Of a stretch of DNA of 64,000 nucleotides, positions 19,503 through 28,175 are shown in pieces (the stretch's first letter is position 1; each line of letters begins with the position of its first letter). The stretch is from Alicyclobacillus fructus. GTDB lineage: Bacteria > Bacillota > Bacilli > Alicyclobacillales > Alicyclobacillaceae. The stretch is taken from the NCBI RefSeq assembly GCF_017329605.1, contig NZ_JAFMTY010000012.1, forward strand, positions 1 through 64,000, written 5' to 3'. Under the pieces are notes generated by a model. That model worked only from the letters and a program-made list of their open reading frames with translations, did no database searches and was not told the DNA's origin. The translations under genes and the position numbers were made by a program.

Positions 19503-20099
19503 TCAACGAGCCGATCCACGGCTTTGAGTCAACCAATTCGACGCGCGCTGCCAGAAATCCTCTTGCCAGGAGGCTAGTTTTTTTCTCCATAGGGCGTCGC
19601 GGCGGACGTACCGGCGAAGGGGAAACGTCATGACGGCAAACGCGATCGCGACGATGCGGCACGCGACGTTCTCGATCGCCACGCCCGCGCGGTACAGCAG
19701 CGTGGCGATGGCGAGCATCGACCTGCCCAGCAGGCGGAGCGGCCAGACGATGGCGATCTCCATCAGGCGCCGGACAAGCCTCGCGATGAACCGGATCACG
19801 GCGACGACCACGAACGCGCCCTGCACGACGCGCCGCCTGAGCGTCACGCGGTACAGGCCATAGCCAACGGCCAGAAGCACCAACGTCCAAATGCGAAACT
19901 CGCCGTAGATGGTGCGAAACGTGAGGAGATAGACGCCGACAGCCGCCGCTGTCCAAAAGGCGAGATCGCACAAGGGCCGCAGGCGGCGCAGCCAGCGAAA
20001 GCCGCCCGAGATGGTGTTGTACCAATCGAAGACCGTCCCCATCGCGGCCCCCGACACGAGCATCCACAGGACGTAGGCCGTGTTCTGTCCGGCGTTCAT
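19503..20099 (-). CDS. yabQ: Spore cortex biosynthesis protein YabQ
   Basis: Mother-cell membrane protein needed for cortex formation. The 198-residue product has three or more hydrophobic segments in the first 95 residues (starting MNAGQNTAYVLWML, with FDWYNTISGGFRWL) and further amphipathic helices, ending in a basic tail. ATG overlaps the yabP stop as ATGA. Confidence 0.9.
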   Translation of the reverse strand: MNAGQNTAYVLWMLVSGAAMGTVFDWYNTISGGFRWLRRLRPLCDLAFWTAAAVGVYLLTFRTIYGEFRIWTLVLLAVGYGLYRVTLRRRVVQGAFVVVAVIRFIARLVRRLMEIAIVWPLRLLGRSMLAIATLLYRAGVAIENVACRIVAIAFAVMTFPLRRYVRRDALWRKKLASWQEDFWQRASNWLTQSRGSAR

Positions 20100-20356
20100 G
20101 GCCGAAGCCGCCCCCACCGCGCAGCCCGCCGATGATCGCCGTACATCAGCGCGCCGATCTCGCCCTCGATGCGTATGACCCCCGTTTGGCGATCGAACGC
20201 CTTGATGGCGAGCGATTTCCCCTCGACGCACAGCTCGCCCGCGCGCGTCGCAATCACGAACGTCTCCGCGTCAAACCGATCGAGCCGTTCGACCCCGGTC
20301 ACCTCGATCTCCCGCCTGGCCAGGATGTGCACCTCGTGTCCCTCGGCCGGAACCAT
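20096..20356 (-). CDS. yabP: Sporulation protein YabP
   Basis: Partner of YabQ in cortex formation; YabP/YqfC family. The 86-residue product shows the conserved pattern of short beta strands (LARREIEVTGVERLDRFD ... GELCVEGKSLAI ... IRIEGEIGALMY). ATG follows GGAGGTG. A sigma-E-type promoter is directly upstream. Confidence 0.92.
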   Translation of the reverse strand: MVPAEGHEVHILARREIEVTGVERLDRFDAETFVIATRAGELCVEGKSLAIKAFDRQTGVIRIEGEIGALMYGDHRRAARWGRLRP

Positions 20357-20386
20357 GCCGACACCTCCAACGACCCTGTCGTTGCC

Positions 20387-20415
20387 AGTGTATGACGGAG
20401 GGTGGACGAGTAGAC
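20387..20415 (-). promoter_or_regulatory. Sigma-E-type promoter of yabP-yabQ
   Basis: The -10 CATACACT (20394-20387) fits the sigma-E consensus CATACAMT exactly. GTCTACT (20415-20409), 14 bp upstream, fits the -35 only partly. The position, about 31 bp before the yabP start and after a terminator, and the known sigma-E control of yabP in B. subtilis support it. Confidence 0.75.
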
Positions 20416-20466
20416 CGGGCGCATCTGCCCCGCGGCGCGCTGCCGATGGACGACGCGGTCCGGATC

Positions 20467-20499
20467 AAAAAAACAGTAGACCGGCCCAATGGGCCGGTC
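20467..20499 (-). terminator. Terminator after rqcP
   Basis: Nine-bp stem GACCGGCCC/GGGCCGGTC (20479-20499) followed on the minus strand by TACTGTTTTTTT. It separates the mazG-hbs-rqcP unit from yabP-yabQ. Confidence 0.92.
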
Positions 20500-20509
20500 C
20501 GAACCGGGC

Positions 20510-20812
20510 TCATGGAGTCTCTTGTTCGTCGTCGACAAACTCCTCGTCGACGTCGCCCGCGCGAGGTTCCACGCGGACCAAGTCATACAGAGAAGCCGCT
20601 TCGTCCCGCCGCGGGTTCTCCGCGAGGCGCCGGACGACGACCGTCACCGTCTTATTGCCGTAATGGATGACGATCTCGTCGCCCACCGCCACATCCGTGG
20701 CCGCTTTGCCGGGCCGCCCGTTGACGTCGACGCGCCCGGCGTCGCAGATCTTCTTGGCCAAGGTGCGTCGTTTGATCAAGCGGGACACCTTGAGAAACTT
20801 ATCGAGTCGCAA
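20510..20812 (-). CDS. rqcP: S4-domain ribosome-associated quality-control protein RqcP
   Basis: RNA-binding protein that helps RqcH add alanine tails on stalled 50S subunits (Hsp15/YabO family). The 100-residue product opens with the S4 signature RLDKFLKVSRLIKRRTLAKK, followed by GRVDVNGRPGKAATDVAVGDEI, and ends with an acidic tail. TTG at 20812 is the only start giving the normal N-terminus. It starts 6 nt after hbs. Confidence 0.94.
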   Translation of the reverse strand: MRLDKFLKVSRLIKRRTLAKKICDAGRVDVNGRPGKAATDVAVGDEIVIHYGNKTVTVVVRRLAENPRRDEAASLYDLVRVEPRAGDVDEEFVDDEQETP

Positions 20813-20818
20813 GGTTCT

Positions 20819-21091
20819 TCAGCGCGTGACTTCCTTGAGCTTGTTGCCCGGTTTGAAGGCAGGCACCGTGGAAGCCGGGATCTCGATGACCTCGCCCGTC
20901 TGCGGATTGCGGCCCGAGCGCGCGGCCCGCGAGCGCGTCTCGAACGTGCCGAAGCCGATGATCTGCACCTTCTCGCCGTTGGCGAGGGCCTTCTCGATGA
21001 CCTCGAACACCTTGTTCACGGCGGCTTCGGCGTCCTTCTTCTTTAATCCCGTCTCTTCCGCGACACGGTTGATGAGTTCCATCTTGTTCAC
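20819..21091 (-). CDS. hbs: Nucleoid protein HU
   Basis: Dimeric DNA-bending histone-like protein, 90 residues. It contains the conserved [22 protein letters not shown] and the arm segment [15 protein letters not shown] start at 21091 gives the standard [12 protein letters not shown]. In B. subtilis hbs is elsewhere; here it lies between mazG and rqcP. Confidence 0.97.
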   Translation of the reverse strand: MNKMELINRVAEETGLKKKDAEAAVNKVFEVIEKALANGEKVQIIGFGTFETRSRAARSGRNPQTGEVIEIPASTVPAFKPGNKLKEVTR

Positions 21092-21155
21092 GCGTGCGAT
21101 ACCCCTTTCGTGGGAATGTCGGGAATGTTATTCGTTCTTCTCGCCGGGAATCCTG

Positions 21156-22637
21156 CTAGTTCGACTGTGAAATTGCGATTTTTGCCTCGTTCCAGTACGC
21201 GTCCAGCGCTTCCGAAGACGCCGTTTCCCACGATTCTCCACCCGACCGCAGGCGATCTTCCACGTACCGGAACCGGCGGACAAAACGGCGCGTCGCCTGC
21301 GCCAGGACGGTCTCGGCGTCGAGCTGAAGGAATCGGCACAGGTTGACGACGGCAAACAGAAGGTCCCCGGCTTCCGCGGCGAGCTTGGCGGCATCCCGCG
21401 GCTCGCGGCGCCGTTCCACATCAAGTTCATTCATTTCCTCTTTCACCTTCTGCCATACGTCGGCCTCATCCGTCCAGTCAAACCCGACCTTGGCCGCCGC
21501 CTTCTGGACCGCCTGTGCCACGGCGAGCGCCGGCCCGGCGAGCTTCACGCCCGCTAGGGCGCTCTCTTCACGCTCTTCATTTCTACGCTCATCCCGTTTT
21601 ACCTGCTCCCAAATGCCACGCACGTCGTCCGCCGTCTTCGCCACCTCGTCCCCAAATACGTGGGGATGGCGGCGAACCAGTTTCGCAGCCAGGCCCGCAA
21701 ACACGTCGCGAAGCGTGAACGAACCGTGTTCCTCGGCGATCCGCGCATGAAGAAGAATCTGCAACAGCAGATCCCCCAGCTCCTCCGCGAGATGGTCGGG
21801 ATCGCCCTCATCGATGGCTTCGGCGACCTCGTACGCCTCCTCGACGACATACTTGCGGAGCGACTCATGCGTCTGTTTCCGATCCCACGGACATCCATTC
21901 GGCCCGCGCAGGACCTCGACAATTCGCGGAGCCTCGTGCAGATCGCGGTACAGCACGGCCGCATCCTTCGCCGGCGGAACGTACAGCGTCGTCAGGTGAT
22001 CGATCCACGTCAGGCGGTCGATCTCGTACAGCGGCAACCGCTCGATCCGCTCTTCCCCCCGCACGCCGGCCGCGCGCACGATGGCGACCTCATACGCATC
22101 GGGATAGACTTCCATGAGCGTCAACTTCACGTCGCTCGCCACGGCGCGATCGTAGACCTGAGCGACGAACGTGTGCAGCCGCGGGTTGAGCTGGTCATGC
22201 CGCAGCGCGAGACCGTCGAGCATCAGCATTCCCTCGACCGGATCGACCCCCAGGCGCGCGACGGCGAGATCGAGAAAGCTTTGGCCAGGTCCGATCTCGA
22301 CCTCGACATCCGGGCGCGGCTGCGACAACAACATCTGCACCGCCCGTTCGGCGACAAGCGGGTGTCCGGGCACGGCATACACGACGTGCGGGTGATCCTT
22401 GGCGAGACCGAGCAGGCGCGCGACAATCGCCTCGTAGACGGCGTCGAACGTGTCGCACTGCTCGTAGAGATCGTCACACGCGCGGTAGGCGACGCCCATT
22501 TCGTCGAGCCTCCTGACGGCCGGATGCTCGCGCGTGCGAATGACCACGGGCCAGCCGCGCCGCATGATCTCGTACGAGCCGAGCGGGATACTGTCGGGAT
22601 CTCCGGGACCCAATCCGACAATGTGCAGAATGCTCAA
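21156..22637 (-). CDS. mazG: MazG-type nucleotide pyrophosphohydrolase fused to a tetrapyrrole methylase-like domain (YabN)
   Basis: Removes pyrophosphate from non-canonical nucleotides. The 493-residue protein has an N-terminal SAM-methylase-like domain (about 1-220: HIVGLGPGDPDSIPLG) and a MazG domain (from about 240). The latter carries LRGPNGCPWDRKQTH and the metal motif EEAYEVAEAI...EELGDLLLQ, partly repeated at KLAAEAGDLLFAVVN. ATG at 22652 overlaps the ribosome site GGAGGG, so TTG at 22637 is preferred. Confidence 0.94.
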   Translation of the reverse strand: MSILHIVGLGPGDPDSIPLGSYEIMRRGWPVVIRTREHPAVRRLDEMGVAYRACDDLYEQCDTFDAVYEAIVARLLGLAKDHPHVVYAVPGHPLVAERAVQMLLSQPRPDVEVEIGPGQSFLDLAVARLGVDPVEGMLMLDGLALRHDQLNPRLHTFVAQVYDRAVASDVKLTLMEVYPDAYEVAIVRAAGVRGEERIERLPLYEIDRLTWIDHLTTLYVPPAKDAAVLYRDLHEAPRIVEVLRGPNGCPWDRKQTHESLRKYVVEEAYEVAEAIDEGDPDHLAEELGDLLLQILLHARIAEEHGSFTLRDVFAGLAAKLVRRHPHVFGDEVAKTADDVRGIWEQVKRDERRNEEREESALAGVKLAGPALAVAQAVQKAAAKVGFDWTDEADVWQKVKEEMNELDVERRREPRDAAKLAAEAGDLLFAVVNLCRFLQLDAETVLAQATRRFVRRFRYVEDRLRSGGESWETASSEALDAYWNEAKIAISQSN

Positions 22638-22707
22638 TGCGTTGCCCTCCATGGCGGAACGGTTTTCGTGAGGTTCATTGAAGCTCGCGCTTCAGGCGTT
22701 CGCCTCC

Positions 22708-22736
22708 AGTATACTCCACCCATGCCGCACCGCCAG
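22708..22736 (-). promoter_or_regulatory. Possible mazG-operon promoter
   Basis: TATACT (22713-22708) with CTGGCG 17 bp upstream as a poor -35. Lies after the spoVT terminator and about 70 bp before mazG. Confidence 0.45.
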
Positions 22737-22844
22737 ACGTGCGAGCGACTGGCTCATCTCTCCATGAAGACTCCAGCGCCAGGGCCCTTCCCTCCATGCG
22801 GCGAGTGCGAGTTCCTGCACCGGAAGATGCGCCCCCATCGACAC

Positions 22845-22889
22845 AAAAAGACCTCCCGCTGACCTCGCCCTGTCGCGCGGCGCGGGAGG
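22845..22889 (-). terminator. Terminator of spoVT
   Basis: Eight-bp stem CCTCCCGC/GCGGGAGG (arms 22889-22882 and 22859-22852) followed on the minus strand by TCTTTTTGTG. Confidence 0.8.
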
Positions 22890-22997
22890 CCCCAAGCGAT
22901 GCGAGATGGCCGGCTCCGTCGTACGCCGGCAGCACTCATCCGTCGGAAGGGTCTTGCATACTCCGTACATATGTGTTATTTTGTGGTTAACCCGCGT

Positions 22998-23540
22998 TCA
23001 CTGCTCCATTTGCTTGCCCAAAAAACCGGCGGCCGTTTCCGCCAGCTTCACCTCGGTCTCCCCCATCCGCACGCTCTCGTCGCGGGTGGCGAGGATGACC
23101 GCGCCAATGGGATCGCCCGCGGCAATGATGGGAGCGATGACCCGCGCCCCGAAACGCTCCGGGCGATCCCGCACAATGGCGTACTCCCCCGCCGTCGAAT
23201 TGTGCACCGTCTTCCGCTCTTCCATCGCCTGCTCGATGTCCTCGCTCACAGGCTTGTCCAAAAACTCCTTTTTTGGCGCCCCCGATACGGCGATGATCAC
23301 GTCTCGATCCGCAATCATCGCGATGTGTCCTGTGTTTTCGGCGAGCGAATCCGCGTATTCCTTGGCGAAGTCGCCAAGTTCGCCGATAGGCGAATACTTT
23401 TTCAGGATGACCTCGCCGTCGCGGTCCACGAATATCTCTAAGGGATCGCCTTCGCGAATGCGCAACGTCCGTCGAATTTCCTTCGGAATGACCACACGAC
23501 CGAGATCATCAATTCTCCGCACGATGCCTGTGGCTTTCAA
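22998..23540 (-). CDS. spoVT: Stage V sporulation transcription regulator SpoVT
   Basis: Tetrameric regulator of sigma-G genes in the forespore. The 180-residue product has an AbrB-type swapped-hairpin DNA-binding domain (residues 1-53: MKATGIVRRIDDLGRVVIPKEIRRTL) and a C-terminal GAF-like domain. TTG start at 23540 behind GAGGGA gives the standard N-terminus. A forespore promoter lies upstream. Confidence 0.97.
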   Translation of the reverse strand: MKATGIVRRIDDLGRVVIPKEIRRTLRIREGDPLEIFVDRDGEVILKKYSPIGELGDFAKEYADSLAENTGHIAMIADRDVIIAVSGAPKKEFLDKPVSEDIEQAMEERKTVHNSTAGEYAIVRDRPERFGARVIAPIIAAGDPIGAVILATRDESVRMGETEVKLAETAAGFLGKQMEQ

Positions 23541-23592
23541 TAAGATCCCTCACCCTCATGAAGTTTGGCGCAACGGGAATCCGACGTGAGTG

Positions 23593-23623
23593 TATTATGC
23601 GACTCGCCCAGATCCTCTATGCA
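23593..23623 (-). promoter_or_regulatory. Sigma-G-type promoter of spoVT
   Basis: TGCATA (23623-23618), 18-bp spacer, CATAATA (23599-23593). This fits the sigma-G pattern (GMATA / CATNNTA). The same layout occurs before fin and sspF. spoVT is sigma-G dependent in B. subtilis. Confidence 0.8.
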
Positions 23624-23662
23624 CCAGCGAAGCCATGAGGGCGGGTGAGCGGCGCCGGGTCG

Positions 23663-26600
23663 CTAGACCCCCGCCACCTCTTCCTGCTTTTTCGACTGCC
23701 GCACCATCTCCAGATAGTCGGTCAAAAAGGCGATGAGTTTCTTGACGATCTCGTCTCCCGCGAGTCCCTTCGTGCGGAACGCGACAAACACCATGCCGTT
23801 CGGCCGCGACGTGACCTGAGCCTTGTGCTTGACCGCCATGGACAGGAGCTTTGGGTAGTCGACGGGCGCGTGCTTCTCGTTCGGAAAGCGCACGGTCGTG
23901 TCGGCCCCCTGCGTCGCAATGTGATCCGCGTGCGCCTGCATTGCGAGGCTCTTGAGCCTCGTCACGTCGAGCAAATTGCGCACCTCCTGCGGCGGATCGC
24001 CGTAGCGATCGATGAGTTCGTCCTCGAGATCGTCCGCCTCCGACACCGCCTGAATCGCGCGGAATCGCTTGTACATCGCGACCTTCTGCGCCGAGTCCGA
24101 GATGTAGGTGTCCGGGATGAACGCCTCGACGGGCACGTCGATGGTCGGCTCGACCGGCTTCTCCAGCTGCTCGCCGCGCAGCTCGCGGATGGCCTGTTGC
24201 AACAGTTCCGTGTACATGTCGAACCCCACCGAGTTGATGAAGCCGTGTTGCTCGGCCCCGAGCAAGTTGCCCGCGCCGCGGATGGACAGATCGCGCATGG
24301 CAATTTTGAAGCCGCTGCCCAGTTCGGTGAACTCCTTGATGGCGGCGAGGCGCTTCTCCGCGACCTCCGAGAGCACCTTGGCCGGCTGATAGGTGAAATA
24401 TGCGTATGCAATCCGGTTCGACCGCCCGACGCGGCCGCGGAGCTGATACAGCTGAGACAGCCCGAACTTGTCGGCGTCGTAGACAATCAAGGTATTGACA
24501 TTGGAAATGTCGAGCCCCGTCTCGATGATGGTGGTCGTGACGAGCACGTCGATCTCGCCCTCGAGAAAGTCGAGCATCACCCGCTCCAGCTCGGCTTCGG
24601 CCATCTGGCCATGCGCCACGCCCACGCGCGCCTCGGGCACGAGCGACTGCACCCGTTCCGCCATCCGGTGAATCGTCTGGACATCGTTGTAAACGAAATA
24701 CACCTGTCCGCCCCGGCCCAGCTCGCGCTCGAGCGCCTCTTTGATCAGCCCTTCGTTGTACTCCACCACGTAGGTCTGCACCGGGAACCGGTTTTCCGGA
24801 GGCGTCTCGATGATGGACAGGTCTCGCACCCCGAGCATCGACATGTGCAGGGTGCGCGGAATCGGCGTCGCGGTGAGCGTCAAACAGTCGACGTTCGCGC
24901 GCAGCTGCTTCAGCTTTTCCTTGTGCGTCACGCCGAAGCGCTGTTCCTCGTCCACAATCAAGAGCCCCAGGTCCTTGAACTGCACGGAGTTTTGCAAAAG
25001 CCGGTGCGTGCCGATGACGATGTCGATGGTGCCTTCCTTGAGCCCCTTCAAGACCTCCTGCGCTTCCTTGCGCGTCCGGAACCGGCTCAGCATCTCGATC
25101 TTCACGGGAAAACCGGCGAACCGCTCCTTGAACGTCTCGTAGTGCTGCTGCGCGAGGACCGTCGTCGGCACCAAGACCGCCACCTGTTTGCCGTCCATGA
25201 CGGCCTTGAACGCCGCGCGCATCGCCACCTCGGTCTTCCCGTAGCCCACGTCGCCGCACAGGAGCCGATCCATCGGCCTGGGCTTCTCCATATCCCGCTT
25301 GATCTCCGCAATGGCCCGAAGCTGATCCGGCGTCTCCTCGTACGGGAACATGTTTTCAAAGTCCGCCTGCCACGGCGTGTCGGGAGAAAACGCGTGTCCG
25401 GGCGTCGATTCGCGCTTCGCGTACAGCTTCAGAAGATCGCCCGCGATGTCGCGCACCGACTTTTTCACGCGGTTCTTCGTCTTCTGCCACTCGCTCGATC
25501 CGAGGCTGTGCAGCTTCGGCTCCTTCTCGCCCGACCCGATGTACCGCTGAATCTGGTCGATCTGGTCCACCGGCACGTACAGGCTGTCGCCGCCCGCGTA
25601 GCTCAGGTACAGGTAGTCGTTGCGGCGCCCATCCACCTCAAGCGTCTTGATGCCCATGTAGCGGCCGATGCCGTGGTTCACGTGCACCACGTAGTCCCCG
25701 ACATTCAGCTCCTGGTAGCTCTTGATCCGCTCCGCGTCCGAAACCTGCGCGCGCGTCTGGCGATGTTTCCGCTTCGCCGTAAACACTTCCGTCTCGACGA
25801 TCACGGCGATGCGATGCATCGGTAACTCAAACCCGCTCGATAGGTTAGCGACCACGATCTGCGGCACCTTCGACCCCGGCGTGAACACCTCGACCTGATC
25901 CGCCTGGATGCGGTAGTCGTCGAGAACCCGCGCCAAATGATCCGCCCGCTCCTTGGTCGCGGCCGCAAACACCACCTGCGTGTGCGCCTTTTCCCAACGC
26001 GCCAGCTCCTGCTTCAGCACGTTCATCTGACCGTGAAAATTCTGCATGCTGCGCGCGGAGATGTTGAGCACCTGCTGGTAGCGCTGGCTGCCCCTCGTGT
26101 GCGCAAACGTCGCGAAATGGACCTTCGGCCGGTTCAACTCCTGAAATTTTGCCTCATAGTGAATGGCGTCCACCGTGCCCGACAGGACCTCGCCCCGCAT
26201 GATGGCGCTCGACAGCCACTCGCGGAATTCCTTCTCGAGCACGTCCGCGCGCTCCAGAATGCGCGACGTTTCGTCGAAACAGACGAACGCCGGCTGCGGG
26301 ACGTGATCGAACAGCGTGTCCGCGTGCTCGGGGTACAGCAGCTGATACCTGGCCACGCCCGCGAACGGCTGCCCTTCGCGCAGCTTGCGGATGTCCGCCG
26401 AGATGGATTGCTCCAGCCGATCCCGCAGGGCGGCATCGGTCACCGTCTTGAGCCTGGCCTCGAGGCGCGCCTCGACCTCCTCCGCGACCTTGTCCGCCAC
26501 CGGCTGAGGCAGCATCAGATCGAACGCCGGCCCGAACGAGACGCGTTCCCGCTTTTCTTGGGATCGCTGCGTGGCCGGATCGAATGTGCGGATGGAGTCG

Positions 26601-27214
26601 ATCTCGGTGTCAAACCACTCGATGCGATACGGGAGATCGTGGCCCAGCGGAAACACGTCCAGAATCCCGCCGCGCACGCTGAATTGCCCGCGGCTCTCCA
26701 CCAGATTGACGCGCTCGTAACCGCCGCGCACGAGTTGCGCCACGACGTCGTCGATGGGCTTGCTCTCCCCTACCGCGAGGTTCACCAGCGAGTGTAGAAA
26801 GTGACTTTTTTTCGTCACCGGCTGCCAGGCGGCCAAGAGCGTCGTGACCACGACGACGGGGCCCTCCTGCGTGAGGGCCTCCAGCACGTGCAACCGATCC
26901 GCCAGCACGTCGGAAGACGAGGCCAGATAGTCGACGAGGGCGTTGTCGCGCTCGGGGTAAAGGTAGACGCGCGCATCCGGCAGGTATTCCTTCAAGTCCT
27001 CCCAGATGGTCTGGGCATGACTCGCGGTGTGCGTCACCACAATCATCGACTCTGGGAGACGGCGATTGCGGAGCTGGTACAGGGCTGCCATCACGAGTTG
27101 CCGGCCTGCGCCCGTCACACCCGTGATGAGCATGTCGTTTCTGCGCGGCCCCATCCCGTCCGCCAGCGACGCAAGCGCCCCGTCCGCGGCCATGAGTTCG
27201 ACGAGACCCTTCAC
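23663..27214 (-). CDS. mfd: Transcription-repair coupling factor Mfd
   Basis: DNA translocase that removes stalled RNA polymerase and recruits UvrA. The 1183-residue product (B. subtilis 1177) has a UvrB-like N-terminus, the CarD-like polymerase-interacting domain (about 480-560: ELNVGDYVVHVNHGIGRY), and helicase motifs CGDVGYGKTE (Walker A) and VDEEQRFGV (DEEQ box). A TRCF C-terminal domain follows. GTG at 27214, five nt after a GGGAGGGGG block, is preferred to the GTG at 27235. Confidence 0.98.
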   Translation of the reverse strand: MKGLVELMAADGALASLADGMGPRRNDMLITGVTGAGRQLVMAALYQLRNRRLPESMIVVTHTASHAQTIWEDLKEYLPDARVYLYPERDNALVDYLASSSDVLADRLHVLEALTQEGPVVVVTTLLAAWQPVTKKSHFLHSLVNLAVGESKPIDDVVAQLVRGGYERVNLVESRGQFSVRGGILDVFPLGHDLPYRIEWFDTEIDSIRTFDPATQRSQEKRERVSFGPAFDLMLPQPVADKVAEEVEARLEARLKTVTDAALRDRLEQSISADIRKLREGQPFAGVARYQLLYPEHADTLFDHVPQPAFVCFDETSRILERADVLEKEFREWLSSAIMRGEVLSGTVDAIHYEAKFQELNRPKVHFATFAHTRGSQRYQQVLNISARSMQNFHGQMNVLKQELARWEKAHTQVVFAAATKERADHLARVLDDYRIQADQVEVFTPGSKVPQIVVANLSSGFELPMHRIAVIVETEVFTAKRKHRQTRAQVSDAERIKSYQELNVGDYVVHVNHGIGRYMGIKTLEVDGRRNDYLYLSYAGGDSLYVPVDQIDQIQRYIGSGEKEPKLHSLGSSEWQKTKNRVKKSVRDIAGDLLKLYAKRESTPGHAFSPDTPWQADFENMFPYEETPDQLRAIAEIKRDMEKPRPMDRLLCGDVGYGKTEVAMRAAFKAVMDGKQVAVLVPTTVLAQQHYETFKERFAGFPVKIEMLSRFRTRKEAQEVLKGLKEGTIDIVIGTHRLLQNSVQFKDLGLLIVDEEQRFGVTHKEKLKQLRANVDCLTLTATPIPRTLHMSMLGVRDLSIIETPPENRFPVQTYVVEYNEGLIKEALERELGRGGQVYFVYNDVQTIHRMAERVQSLVPEARVGVAHGQMAEAELERVMLDFLEGEIDVLVTTTIIETGLDISNVNTLIVYDADKFGLSQLYQLRGRVGRSNRIAYAYFTYQPAKVLSEVAEKRLAAIKEFTELGSGFKIAMRDLSIRGAGNLLGAEQHGFINSVGFDMYTELLQQAIRELRGEQLEKPVEPTIDVPVEAFIPDTYISDSAQKVAMYKRFRAIQAVSEADDLEDELIDRYGDPPQEVRNLLDVTRLKSLAMQAHADHIATQGADTTVRFPNEKHAPVDYPKLLSMAVKHKAQVTSRPNGMVFVAFRTKGLAGDEIVKKLIAFLTDYLEMVRQSKKQEEVAGV

Positions 27215-27249
27215 CTTTTCCCCCTCCCAGCGCACGCATGTACCTGGAT

Positions 27250-27489
27250 TTATTGTATGATACTTCCTTCCAATAGCAATTCGGGATGACTTGCGATGGC
27301 CTGCTCACAGGCGTCGCAAACGGTCTGAATCTCAAATTGGTTTTCGCGCGGGCGGATGACGTCCCATTGGTGATCGGGTTCGAGATGGTGCAGCCCGAGC
27401 CGCTCCATCGCGACGCCGAGCGACCAATGAGGCGCCTCCACCTCTCCGATCTTCTGTCTGCAGTAGCGGCAGACGTATTCGAAGCGCAT
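27250..27489 (-). CDS. fin: Anti-sigma-F factor Fin
   Basis: Small forespore protein that inhibits sigma-F to help the change to sigma-G. The 79-residue product has two zinc-ribbon cysteine pairs, CRYC (about 7-10) and CDAC (about 59-62), and the family core HWSLGVAMERLGLHHLEPDHQWDV (in parts). ATG at 27489 behind GGGGG. Same place as in Bacillus, between pth and mfd, and has a forespore promoter. Confidence 0.92.
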   Translation of the reverse strand: MRFEYVCRYCRQKIGEVEAPHWSLGVAMERLGLHHLEPDHQWDVIRPRENQFEIQTVCDACEQAIASHPELLLEGSIIQ

Positions 27490-27534
27490 CGGGATGGCCC
27501 CCTTTGTCAGACGCGTGTCAGACAAGTCTCCCCA

Positions 27535-27565
27535 TAGTATGGAGAGGAGATGCGCTTCCCATACC
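27535..27565 (-). promoter_or_regulatory. Sigma-F/sigma-G-type promoter of fin
   Basis: GGTATG (27565-27560), 18-bp spacer, CATACTA (27541-27535). This matches the forespore pattern GHATR / CATNNTA with the same spacing as at spoVT and sspF. Confidence 0.8.
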
Positions 27566-27586
27566 TCCGCCGCTTGCGGCGGCCCA

Positions 27587-28162
27587 TTACGCCTGGGCCG
27601 CCGCGTTGAAGCGCGTCATGGCTTCCGCGAAGCCGCGCTCGATGGCGTACAACACCGCTTCGGCCGCCGTCGCAAGCGCCCCGCGGATGTGGGGCTCTTC
27701 CTCCGCTGTAAACGCTCCCAGCACGTACGGGACAATGGGCGCACCTTTCGGCGGCCTGCCGATGCCGATGCGAACGCGGCCGAACTTCTCGCTGCCAAGC
27801 GACTCGATGATGGACTTGATGCCGTTGTGTCCGCCGGCCGATCCCTGTGCGCGCAGGCGCACGACGCCCGGCGGGAAATCCATGTCGTCATAGAGAACGA
27901 TGAGATCCATAGCCGGATCGATTCGATAGTAGCGGACGATCTCGCCCACGCAAAGGCCGCTTACGTTCATATACGTGTGCGGCTTCACCAGCAGAACCTT
28001 TTCGCCCGCGAAGCGCGCGTCGCCGACCAGCGCGTGGAAATCGGCCTGGTCCACGCGCGCCGCGAGTTTCTCCGCAAGGGTGTCAATGGCCATGAACCCG
28101 GCGTTGTGCCGGGTGCGCTCGTACTCGCGACCCGGATTTCCGAGTCCCACGATGACTTTCAA
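27587..28162 (-). CDS. pth: Peptidyl-tRNA hydrolase
   Basis: Recycles peptidyl-tRNA released from ribosomes; also known as spoVC. The 191-residue product has VGLGNPGREYERTRHNAGF with the catalytic His in RHNAG, KPHTYMNVSG, and GSAGGHNGIKSI. TTG start at 28162 behind GGAGAG. It follows prs; the ctc gene found between them in B. subtilis is missing. Confidence 0.97.
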   Translation of the reverse strand: MKVIVGLGNPGREYERTRHNAGFMAIDTLAEKLAARVDQADFHALVGDARFAGEKVLLVKPHTYMNVSGLCVGEIVRYYRIDPAMDLIVLYDDMDFPPGVVRLRAQGSAGGHNGIKSIIESLGSEKFGRVRIGIGRPPKGAPIVPYVLGAFTAEEEPHIRGALATAAEAVLYAIERGFAEAMTRFNAAAQA

Positions 28163-28175
28163 CGCCCGTCTCTCC

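Larger units (their letters stand above)
22638..22997 (-). other. 360-bp gap between spoVT and mazG
   Basis: It holds the spoVT terminator (22845-22889) and a possible mazG promoter (22708-22736). The gene found here in B. subtilis, yabM, is absent. A 50-codon open frame (22692-22844) is present but its ribosome site lies inside the terminator stem, so I do not call it a gene. Confidence 0.6.

Noticed and set aside
22692-22844. A 50-codon frame starting GTG behind a perfect GGGAGGT site
   Set aside because: The ribosome site is one arm of the spoVT terminator and the start lies in its T tract; no family is recognised.
27506-27526. Repeated TCTGACA before fin as a regulator site
   Set aside because: Only two short copies, one within the ribosome-site region; not enough to call.
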